A DNA stretch of 5,212 nucleotides from Chloroflexota bacterium (GCA_018725455.1 QLUN01000076.1:1-5212); one strand, 5' to 3'. Shown: positions 1 to 4,904, counted from the stretch's first letter. Notes: a model not told the origin generated them from the letters alone. Made by a program: numbers and translations.

Positions 1-152
1 TGATCCTGTGGAGATCGACGATGGATAGCATGGAGGACGAGTTTGTGAGGAAACTGGAGCTGCGGCGCATACCGGTGTTTGCCACATCGGAGGATGCGAT
101 GAGGGTACTAGGTGCTTTGCTGACCTACCAGAAGAAGCGATCGTGCCAGTGA
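1..152 (+). CDS. C-terminal fragment, probable NDP-forming acyl-CoA synthetase
   Basis: Only the last 49 codons are inside the window; the first full codon is at position 3 and the TGA stop is at 150-152. The visible protein has a short charged segment followed by RRIPVFATSEDAMRVLGALL and ends TYQKKRSCQ. The pattern IPVF-x-T/S-x-E-x-A-x-R-x-L-x-AL-x-x-Y is what I associate with the end of the CoA-binding/ligase part of ADP-forming acetyl-CoA or acyl-CoA synthetases, which make acyl-CoA from acid, CoA and NTP. A neighbouring acyl-CoA dehydrogenase on the same strand fits this role. The last codons and the stop lie in a degenerate heptamer repeat, so the SCQ tail may be repeat-derived. The call rests on a short tail only; no catalytic residue is visible. 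Confidence 0.5.
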   Translation, partial: ILWRSTMDSMEDEFVRKLELRRIPVFATSEDAMRVLGALLTYQKKRSCQ

Positions 153-202
153 ATGGTGAATAGTGACTGGTGACTAATCACTAATCACTAATCACTCAGC
201 AG
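147..202. repeat. Degenerate heptamer tandem array overlapping a stop codon
   Basis: Seven consecutive 7-bp units run from 147 to 195: cagtgaa, tggtgaa, tagtgac, tggtgac, then three exact copies of taatcac. A further unit, tcagcag, at 196-202 resembles the reverse complement of the second array at 294-328. The TGA stop of the upstream gene (150-152) is part of the first unit. The two halves are near inverse complements, so 161-173 can pair with 178-190 around a CTAA loop: 13 pairs with one C/A mismatch and one G-T wobble. No T-tract follows, so this is not a standard intrinsic terminator. It resembles the short tandem heptanucleotide repeats known between genes in cyanobacteria and some other bacteria; its function here is unknown. 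Confidence 0.8.
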
Positions 203-257
203 ATAGGGGGATGTCTAATGCGATTCACTGTTGCGGTTTTGCCGTAGGAAAGCGTAA

Positions 258-290
258 TTAAGGCAAATTTTGAACTTAAGGCAATCCTTA
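258..290 (+). promoter_or_regulatory. Paired TTAAGGCAA motifs, possible operator
   Basis: The 9-mer TTAAGGCAA occurs at 258-266 and again at 276-284, 18 bp apart start to start. The second copy also forms a perfect 5-bp inverted repeat, TAAGG-CAAT-CCTTA, at 277-290. The pair lies in the AT-richer part of the 198-bp gap before the acyl-CoA dehydrogenase. Two same-face copies of a motif in a promoter region can be a regulator site, but I find no convincing -35/-10 pair beside them, so a regulatory role is only a suggestion. Confidence 0.3.
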
Positions 291-293
291 CCT

Positions 294-328
294 CAGCTGA
301 AAGCTGACCGCTGATGGCTGAACGCTTA
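294..328. repeat. Second degenerate heptamer array (NNGCTGA)
   Basis: Five contiguous 7-bp units share the core GCTGA: cagctga, aagctga, ccgctga, tggctga and acgctta (last one diverged). The array ends 22 bp before the start codon of the acyl-CoA dehydrogenase, so it would lie in that gene's 5' leader. It has the same period as the array at 147-195 but a different core. Together the two arrays bracket about 90 bp of non-repeated sequence. Confidence 0.75.
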
Positions 329-350
329 CCAGAAATGAAAGGAGTAGAAA

Positions 351-1511
351 ATGGACTTTGGGTTCACCGAAGAACAGACGATGCTGCAAAGCCTGGCGCG
401 AGACTTTGCCCAGCGCGAGATTGCCCCCACAGTCGAGGAAGACGAAAGGAACCACGTTTACAACGCGGCAATCGTTAAGCAGATGGCTGAGCTCGGCTTT
501 TTCGGTTGCATCGCACCGGAGAAGTATGGCGGCAATGAGATGGGGCATCTGGCTGCTACCCTTATGACCATGGAGGTTGGCAAGGAAAGTCCCTCCTACG
601 GGGTTACTTTCAACCTGCAAATGAATGCCATCCAGAGTGTGTTGCTGGCATTTGGGACTGAGGAGCAGTGCGAGAGGTATATTCCCCCTCTCATCAAGGC
701 TGAAGATTACGGATGCTTCGCGCTGACCGAGGCGGATACCGGCTCGGATATCGCCTCAATGAGGTCCACCGCTAAGGAGGTGGATGATGGCTATATCCTG
801 AACGGAAACAAGATGTGGATTTCAGGTGTGCCTAATGCGACCGTTGGTCTCATTTATGCCATGACCGATCGGGAGAAGAAGCATCGGGGAATGTCGGCAT
901 TCATGGTGGAGATGAACTCCCCTGGAATCGAACAGCGGGCAATTGCGGAAAAATTAGGGCTCCATAGCTCTCCCACGGGGGAGATCTCCTTTGAGGGGGT
1001 GAAGATTCCCCGGAACGCCCTGGTAGGCAAGATTGGTGATGGCTTCAAGATCGCCATGTTTATGCTCGACAGAACGCGTCTTTCATGTGCGGCGCGGGCG
1101 GCCGGGGTGGCTGAAAAGTGTTTTGACCTTTCCCGGCAGTATGCCAATGAAAGGACTCAATTTGGTCAGCCGATTATTCAGTTTCAGATGATCCAGGATC
1201 AGTTGGCCAGAATGTGGTGTGAGCATGAGGCGGCCAAACTTCTGGTATTGAGGGCTGCCTGGATGATGGATAACCTGGAGAAGGTGGGAGGCAGGGCAAC
1301 GCTTCACATCTCTGCTGCGAAATATTATGGTGCCGAAGCCGCCGTTATGGCGGCCAACGAGGCGACGAAGTTATATGCCTCCTACGGTTACAGCGCCGAG
1401 TATCCCATAGAGCGGTATTATAGAGATGCCAAATCCTACCAGATCGTTGAGGGAACCTCGAATATCCAGAAGATTATCATTGCCCGAAATTTCATTGAAA
1501 AGAAGGAGTGA
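351..1511 (+). CDS. Acyl-CoA dehydrogenase
   Basis: A complete 386-residue FAD-dependent acyl-CoA dehydrogenase, the usual length of the family. It introduces an alpha,beta double bond into an acyl-CoA thioester and passes electrons to electron-transfer flavoprotein. The N-terminal helical domain begins MDFGFTEEQ. The first family signature is FALTEADTGSD (residues 123-133), followed by the middle beta domain with NGNKMWISG (151-159). The C-terminal domain carries ERTQFGQPIIQFQMIQDQLA (267-286). The expected catalytic base is E367 in IVEGTSNIQ, matching the short/medium-chain enzymes. Residue 130 is Thr, where the usual signature has Gly, Ser, Ala or Asn. The sequence GCFALTEADTGSD...GNKMWISG also recalls the cyclic acyl-CoA dehydrogenases of anaerobes, so the substrate cannot be assigned. 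A strong ribosome site, AAAGGAG at 338-344, sits 6 nt before the ATG and fixes the start. An acyl-CoA synthetase-like gene lies upstream; the SRP RNA promoter begins 12 bp after the stop. Confidence 0.95.
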   Translation: MDFGFTEEQTMLQSLARDFAQREIAPTVEEDERNHVYNAAIVKQMAELGFFGCIAPEKYGGNEMGHLAATLMTMEVGKESPSYGVTFNLQMNAIQSVLLAFGTEEQCERYIPPLIKAEDYGCFALTEADTGSDIASMRSTAKEVDDGYILNGNKMWISGVPNATVGLIYAMTDREKKHRGMSAFMVEMNSPGIEQRAIAEKLGLHSSPTGEISFEGVKIPRNALVGKIGDGFKIAMFMLDRTRLSCAARAAGVAEKCFDLSRQYANERTQFGQPIIQFQMIQDQLARMWCEHEAAKLLVLRAAWMMDNLEKVGGRATLHISAAKYYGAEAAVMAANEATKLYASYGYSAEYPIERYYRDAKSYQIVEGTSNIQKIIIARNFIEKKE

Positions 1512-1522
1512 GGAGATAGGCA

Positions 1523-1552
1523 TTGACAGAGACCTGGTGGAAACAGTAGCAT
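1523..1552 (+). promoter_or_regulatory. Sigma-70-type promoter of the SRP RNA gene
   Basis: A perfect -35 box TTGACA (1523-1528) is followed after 18 bp by TAGCAT (1547-1552, four of six matches to TATAAT). The next 6 nt place the predicted start at 1559, exactly where the terminal helix of the SRP RNA begins. This agreement between promoter spacing and RNA end is the main support. A consensus -35 suits a stable, highly expressed RNA. Confidence 0.7.
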
Positions 1553-1558
1553 CATATT

Positions 1559-1830
1559 GGGGTCGTGCTAGGCGGGGAGTTAGCGGTGCCCTGAACCCGA
1601 GATCCGCTGTAGCGGGGCTGAATTCCCGCTTGAGATCTTCAGTTTCTTGGTGCCGTCCTCATTAAGCGGTGTTGAAGGCTGGGTCCTGCGCGGCAGAGAG
1701 CTATGAACCCCGTCAGATCCGGGAGGAAGCAGCGGTAAGTAGCCAACTCTGGGTGCCGCAGGGGTGCCTGGCTCGAGCTGGCTGATGTGGGCGAGCCAGG
1801 GGGCGAGAGCGAGAGCGGGTGCACGACCCC
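1559..1830 (+). ncRNA. ffs: Signal recognition particle RNA, long bacterial form with Alu domain
   Basis: This is the RNA scaffold of the signal recognition particle, which with Ffh brings ribosomes making membrane proteins to FtsY. The Ffh-binding helix 8 is clear: GTCAGATCCGGGAGGAAGC at 1712-1730, with the internal loop and a GGGA tetraloop (1721-1724) in place of the commoner GGAA. Blocks shared with the 271-nt Bacillus subtilis RNA include GTGCTAGG near the 5' end, GGGGAG-TTAGCGGTGCCCTG of the Alu part, GGTGTTGA, GGGTCCTGCGC, TGCCGCAGGG, TGCCTGG and GGTGCACGA near the 3' end. The ends are set by a perfect 10-bp pairing of 1559-1568 with 1821-1830, giving 272 nt, the length expected of the long form. 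No obvious U-rich terminator follows, so 3' processing or read-through into rnhB is possible. The exact mature ends are inferred. Confidence 0.95.
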
Positions 1831-1876
1831 TGAGCACTCCTCATCAAAACTCAATGCTTAACAGGCGAGGGATGAA

Positions 1877-1904
1877 TTGACAGAAAAAGCATTGGCACTT
1901 CCAT
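1877..1904 (+). promoter_or_regulatory. Weak candidate promoter for the rnhB cluster
   Basis: A second TTGACA occurs at 1877-1882, again followed by GA, as in the SRP RNA promoter. The best partner is TTCCAT at 1899-1904 (three of six, 16-bp spacer), which is poor. It lies in the 98-bp gap between the SRP RNA and rnhB, so a start near 1911 would give a short leader. The -35 match is good and the -10 is not convincing. Apart from this and a 6-bp weak stem (1831-1836 with 1855-1860), I see nothing else in the gap. Confidence 0.25.
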
Positions 1905-1928
1905 CGCAATGGGGTTCTTAAAACGCCT

Positions 1929-2582
1929 ATGCCTGAAACCTTCGACCAGTCGCCGACTTTCATCGAGGAAGAAAAACTCTGGCAGCAGGGATATCAACTT
2001 GTCGCCGGAATTGATGAGGTCGGGCGCGGTCCACTGGCCGGTCCGGTGGTTGCCGCTGCGGTGATCCTGACACCGGCAAGTAGATTATCCTGGCTTCTTC
2101 AGTTGCGGGATAGCAAGAGACTCGCTCCACGCAAGCGTGAGTTCCTTTCCTCATGCATCCAGAGGGAGGCCCTGGCGGTCGGCATCGGCGTGGTTCCACC
2201 GGAAACCATTGATGTTCGCGGCATCGTGGCCGCCACGAGATTGGCCATGCGTCTGGCGGTGGAGACGCTTAGCGTAGCGTCTCGACCCCCCGACTTCCTG
2301 CTCATAGATTGGATTACCATGCCCGAACTTGACATCCCGCAGAGAAGCATCATTAGGGGCGATAATCTCTCCTGCTCCATCGCCGCAGCATCGATCGTTG
2401 CCAAGGTCCACCGGGACCGGCTGATGATGGAATACGACGGCCTCTACTCCGGATATGGATTTGCCCGCAACAAGGGCTACCCCACGACAGAACACCTGGC
2501 GAAGCTGCGGCGACTGGGATGTTGTCCGATCCATCGTGCTAGCTTCGCTCCGGTTCGTGAAGTGCGGGAGAGAAATGGCTGA
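1929..2582 (+). CDS. rnhB: Ribonuclease HII
   Basis: A 217-residue cytoplasmic endonuclease that cuts the RNA strand of RNA-DNA hybrids and 5' of single ribonucleotides embedded in DNA, starting ribonucleotide excision repair. The hallmark GIDEVGRGPLAGPVVAAAV (residues 27-45) supplies the acidic pair D29-E30. DSKRL follows at 61-65. D127 (LLID) and D145 (IIRGDN) match the other two metal-binding acids, and SIAAASIVAKVHRDR (149-163) is the conserved helix. Trp128 replaces the Gly usual after the third Asp. Length is normal for the family. The ATG at 1929 has no good Shine-Dalgarno, only GGGG at 1911-1914, but no upstream start exists in frame before a stop at 1878. Residues 112-119 (ETLSVASR) are encoded by a perfect inverted repeat and look like a small insertion in a variable loop. 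The end overlaps yraN by 8 nt. Confidence 0.96.
   Translation: MPETFDQSPTFIEEEKLWQQGYQLVAGIDEVGRGPLAGPVVAAAVILTPASRLSWLLQLRDSKRLAPRKREFLSSCIQREALAVGIGVVPPETIDVRGIVAATRLAMRLAVETLSVASRPPDFLLIDWITMPELDIPQRSIIRGDNLSCSIAAASIVAKVHRDRLMMEYDGLYSGYGFARNKGYPTTEHLAKLRRLGCCPIHRASFAPVREVRERNG
2262..2283. repeat. Palindromic element within rnhB
   Basis: GAGACGCT at 2262-2269 and AGCGTCTC at 2276-2283 are perfect 8-bp inverted arms around TAGCGT. The right part, AGCGTAGCGTCTC (2271-2283), matches AGCGAAGCGTCTC of the tandem array in thiE at 12 of 13 positions. The left part, TGGAGACGCTT, matches the reverse complement of the same unit over 11 bases. A further GCGTCT lies just upstream at 2249-2254. The element is read in frame as ETLSVASR (residues 112-119) just before the conserved PDFLLID segment. 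It looks like a copy of a dispersed coding-compatible repeat. Confidence 0.6.
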
Positions 2583-2943
2583 TACGCGTAAGCTCGTAGG
2601 GGCGTTTGGGGAGGGGGCGGCCGAGGAGTATTTGAAGAAGTGTGGATACCGGATACTGGAGACCAACTTTCGCTGTGTGCTTGGCGAGATTGATATCGTA
2701 GCCCGGGAGGGTGACTCTCTCGTCTTTGTAGAAGTACGCACCAGGAGGAGTCTGGCATTCGGTTCCCCGGAGGAGTCGATAACGGCCGCAAAAAAGGCGA
2801 AGCTCATCAAGCTGGGGCAGTATTATGTCCAGGCGCATCAAGACTCGCCCTCGCCCTGGCGCATTGATATGGTGGCAATCGAGATGGGTCAGAGTGGCAA
2901 GATCACCAGGATTGACCTCATCCAGAACGCTGTAGATTGGTGA
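2575..2943 (+). CDS. yraN: YraN/UPF0102 family endonuclease-like protein
   Basis: A 122-residue protein of the UPF0102 family, predicted from fold to be related to Holliday-junction-resolvase-type nucleases; its biological role is not settled. The family signature is present: G9-x-x-GE at the start (GAFGEGAAEEYL), GYRILETNFR (24-33), then GEIDIVARE (37-45) and VFVEVRTRR (50-58). E38, D40 and E53 are the likely metal-site acids, with Arg55 where many relatives have Lys. Length is typical. The ATG at 2575 is chosen because it matches the family N-terminus and follows GGGAG (2565-2569); the frame is open 40 codons further upstream, but only inside rnhB. The 8-nt overlap with rnhB implies translational coupling, and rnhB-yraN adjacency is common in bacteria. 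Confidence 0.92.
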   Translation: MADTRKLVGAFGEGAAEEYLKKCGYRILETNFRCVLGEIDIVAREGDSLVFVEVRTRRSLAFGSPEESITAAKKAKLIKLGQYYVQAHQDSPSPWRIDMVAIEMGQSGKITRIDLIQNAVDW

Positions 2944-2960
2944 CTGGTTCACTAAAGTGA
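2940..2960. repeat. Heptamer-array-like fragment at the yraN stop
   Basis: The 9-mer GTGACTGGT at 2940-2948 is identical to 163-171 of the first heptamer array and here contains the yraN stop codon TGA (2941-2943). It is followed by a perfect short inverted repeat, TCACT-AA-AGTGA, at 2949-2960, also reminiscent of the array halves. It sits in the 29-bp gap before the next gene, directly beside its GAGG ribosome site (2959-2962). It is short enough that chance is possible. Confidence 0.35.
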
Positions 2961-2972
2961 GGTTAACATCTT

Positions 2973-3326
2973 ATGCCGATCTATGAATACCGTTGTGGAA
3001 ATTGTAAGCGCCGTGTCTCGATCTTAGTTCAGGGATTTGAGGGGCACCCTTCCCCAGAATGCCCCCGGTGTGGCGGGAAGGAATTAACCCGGCTATTCTC
3101 CAGTTTTTCCATCGGCAAGGGCGAGTCGTATCTGAGGCATGGGCTTTATGAAGATATACTCTCGGATTCCAAATTGGTGAGGGGACTGGAGTCCAGTGAC
3201 CCCCGGGCTCTCGCCGAATGGAGTCGCCGGATGAGTCAGGCGACCGGTGAGGAGATGGGCACTGAGCATGAGGATATGCTGTTAGGGAGTGGCGAGCCGG
3301 TCGATCAGGTGATGGCAGAAGAGTAG
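2973..3326 (+). CDS. FmdB-family zinc-ribbon protein, first copy
   Basis: A 117-residue small cytoplasmic protein. Its N-terminus MPIYEYRCGNCKRR and the later CPRCGG form the FmdB-type zinc ribbon: C8, C11, C30 and C33 are the four metal ligands. After the ribbon comes RLFSSFSIGK (40-49), shared with the next gene, then a helical acidic tail containing RGLESSDPRALAEWSRRMSQ and ending VMAEE. FmdB-type proteins have been proposed as transcriptional regulators on the basis of the formamidase gene cluster where they were named, but most members have no tested function. The tail resembles nothing I can assign. GAGG at 2959-2962 lies 10 nt before the ATG. The gene is 29 nt after yraN and 42 nt before its paralogue, so it is probably co-transcribed. 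Confidence 0.85.
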   Translation: MPIYEYRCGNCKRRVSILVQGFEGHPSPECPRCGGKELTRLFSSFSIGKGESYLRHGLYEDILSDSKLVRGLESSDPRALAEWSRRMSQATGEEMGTEHEDMLLGSGEPVDQVMAEE

Positions 3327-3368
3327 TCCATGATGGGCGACATCGGGGGAAGGGAGGCGCCTGAGGAG

Positions 3369-3734
3369 ATGCCTATTTACGAATTCCGTTGCCATGATTG
3401 TCGCCGAAAAACGAGCGTTTTTGCGAGGAGCATCTCTTCGCCGATCAATACCACCTGTCCCTCATGCGGCAGCATGGAGCTGGTTCGCCTGGTTTCCAGT
3501 TTTGGGATCGGCAAGACGACAAGGGGCGTTCACGAGGCATCCGGCGAGCCCGGGATGTTTGCCAGTCCGGATTACTACAGGGACCCACGCAATATCGGGA
3601 GGTCGGCAGAGAGGAGATTCGCCGAGATGGGGATGGACATACCTTCCCATGTTCGCTGCATGATCGATGCTGCCAGGGAAGGCGAGATGCCAGCCCCGGC
3701 GAAGGATTTACAGCCGAACGTTAAGGAAATATAG
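3369..3734 (+). CDS. FmdB-family zinc-ribbon protein, second copy
   Basis: A 121-residue paralogue of the preceding protein. MPIYEFRCHDCRRK and CPSCGS give C8, C11, C30 and C33 at exactly the same positions, and RLVSSFGIGK follows at the same place. The remainder differs: a Gly/Pro-rich linker, then YYRDPRNIGRSAERRFAEMG, SHVRCMIDAAREGEMPAP and a polar end, a helical tail seen in other FmdB relatives. A longer frame could start at 3330, but the ATG at 3369 aligns both paralogues residue for residue and has AGGGAGG (3351-3357) 11 nt upstream. Function is unknown; a role in regulation or metal-dependent protein contact is only a guess. It lies 9 nt before the thiamine gene. Confidence 0.83.
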   Translation: MPIYEFRCHDCRRKTSVFARSISSPINTTCPSCGSMELVRLVSSFGIGKTTRGVHEASGEPGMFASPDYYRDPRNIGRSAERRFAEMGMDIPSHVRCMIDAAREGEMPAPAKDLQPNVKEI

Positions 3735-3743
3735 GTCGTTCCA

Positions 3744-4904
3744 ATGTTACGCATCATCGACGCAAATCTCGACCGTCTCGGTGAGGGGCTGCGTGTCCTT
3801 GAGGATATAGCACGCTTTATCCTGGAGGATATCCGGATTACCGAGAAGCTCAGGCGCATGCGCCACGAGCTGATAGCAATTGATCCCGCTCTCAGGAGCC
3901 GGCTGTTAGCGGCGCGGGATTCGGCAGGTGATGTGGGGCGCGGAGGGGTGGGCGGAGGAGATAGAAAGCACCTGATCGATGTGGTCACCGCCAATGCCAG
4001 GCGAGCACAGGAATCCCTGCGCGTTCTCGAGGAATTGGCTAAACTGCCTCAAGTGCCCGCCGAACTGGGAGAGCGGTGCTTTGAGGAGGCCAGATTCACC
4101 CTCTATGAGATAGAACGGGAACTCGCTCTGAGGCTGATTCGCCAGGACCGGAGAAACCGAGTCGCCGGCCTCTACGTGATCATAGATGCGCCGACACTGC
4201 GAGTCGAGAGTTGGGGGGAGGGGGACTCCAGAGCGAAGCGTCTCCAGAGCGAAGCGTCTCCAGAGCGAAGCGTCTCCAGACTCAGTGAGGCCGAGGCCGC
4301 CCGCCAGGTAATCCAGGGTGGAGCCAGGGTAATCCAGCTTCGGGATAAGCATCGCAGCAAGAGGGAATTGATCCCGCTGACCCGTGAGCTAAAACAGATT
4401 TGCGCCGAGGCTGGTGTCCTCTTCATCGTCAACGATTATATCGACCTGGCTCTGGCGACCGATGCTGATGGTGTTCATCTGGGCCAGAATGACCTCCCCG
4501 TTTCTCTGGCGCGGGAGATTCTGCCCCTGGATAAGATCATTGGCTGCTCGGCGCGCACTGTGGAACTAGCCCTTAAGGCCGAGGAAGAAGGGGCGGATTA
4601 CATCGGAGTGGGTTCAATATATTCCTCGCCCACAAAACCCAGCGCCGAGGTCATCGGCCTGGGGAGACTACGTGACATAAGGAATGCGGTCTCATTGCCG
4701 GTCGTCGCCCTCGGAGGCGTCAACGAGAGCAATGTAGGCGAGGTACTCGAAGCAGGCGCCGATTCTGTAGCCGTTATAGGCGCTGTTTTGAACGCGGAGG
4801 ACACTCGGATGGCAGCGCATCGACTGGTGGCCAGAATGAGGGAGGACTCAACGAACCCCGGAACCTTGAACCTGAGTAGTTATGGTGGGCGATACTGGAC
4901 TTGA
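3744..4904 (+). CDS. thiE: Bifunctional HMP-P kinase / thiamine-phosphate synthase (ThiD2-ThiE fusion)
   Basis: A 386-residue two-domain enzyme for the last steps to thiamine phosphate. Residues 1-135 match ThiD2, the ThiE-fused alternative HMP-phosphate kinase family: RIIDANLDRLGEGLRVLEDI, LLAARDSAGDVG, and DVVTANARRAQESLRVLEEL. Residues 140-366 are ThiE, a TIM barrel joining HMP-diphosphate to thiazole phosphate: QLRDK (198-202), VNDYIDLA (229-236), DGVHLGQNDLP (242-252), GCSART (267-272), YIGVGSIYSSPTKP (286-299), VVALGGVN (320-327) and VAVIGAVL (342-349). N230, D231, D250, S269, T297 and K298 fit substrate and Mg sites. Between strand one and QLRDK there are roughly 20 extra residues, caused by a 16-bp tandem repeat. 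The last ~20 residues, after the barrel, are not typical, and the final seven codons plus stop lie over the antisense tRNA. The ribosome site is weak (AGGT, 3733-3736). Confidence 0.95.
   Translation: MLRIIDANLDRLGEGLRVLEDIARFILEDIRITEKLRRMRHELIAIDPALRSRLLAARDSAGDVGRGGVGGGDRKHLIDVVTANARRAQESLRVLEELAKLPQVPAELGERCFEEARFTLYEIERELALRLIRQDRRNRVAGLYVIIDAPTLRVESWGEGDSRAKRLQSEASPERSVSRLSEAEAARQVIQGGARVIQLRDKHRSKRELIPLTRELKQICAEAGVLFIVNDYIDLALATDADGVHLGQNDLPVSLAREILPLDKIIGCSARTVELALKAEEEGADYIGVGSIYSSPTKPSAEVIGLGRLRDIRNAVSLPVVALGGVNESNVGEVLEAGADSVAVIGAVLNAEDTRMAAHRLVARMREDSTNPGTLNLSSYGGRYWT
4226..4280. repeat. 16-bp tandem repeat inserted in thiE
   Basis: The unit CTCCAGAGCGAAGCGT is repeated exactly at 4226-4241, 4242-4257 and 4258-4273, followed by seven bases of a fourth copy. 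Because 16 is not a multiple of three, successive units are read in three different frames and encode a non-repeating peptide (SRAKRLQSEASPERSVSR, residues 162-179), with no stop. Three units equal 48 bp, so the downstream frame is kept. Removing 48 bp would join GDS directly to RLSEAEAARQ, closer to normal ThiE length. The unit is related to the palindrome in rnhB (2262-2283). Confidence 0.92.

Noticed and set aside
161..190. Intrinsic terminator after the first gene
   Set aside because: The stem is AT-rich with a mismatch and is followed by mixed sequence rather than a T-run.
1426..1854. Short open frames on both strands across the SRP RNA
   Set aside because: The region is explained base by base by the SRP RNA; the frames have no ribosome sites or recognisable protein features.
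2262..2283. Intrinsic terminator within rnhB
   Set aside because: The hairpin has no following T-tract and is in the middle of a conserved gene.
2455..2574. Upstream start for yraN inside rnhB
   Set aside because: The extra 40 residues are rnhB read in another frame, and the family N-terminus begins at the ATG at 2575.
2151..2810. A 219-codon open frame on the minus strand over rnhB and yraN
   Set aside because: It lies opposite two clear conserved genes, its product shows no recognisable motif, and long antisense frames are expected in GC-rich coding DNA.
3330..3368. Upstream start for the second zinc-ribbon protein
   Set aside because: It would add 13 residues absent from the paralogue; the ATG at 3369 aligns both proteins exactly and has its own ribosome site.
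4226..4280. CRISPR-like array
   Set aside because: The 16-bp units abut each other without spacers and lie within a reading frame, so this is a simple tandem repeat.
3906..4352. A 148-codon minus-strand frame within the thiamine gene
   Set aside because: It is a shadow of the strongly conserved ThiD2-ThiE frame on the plus strand.
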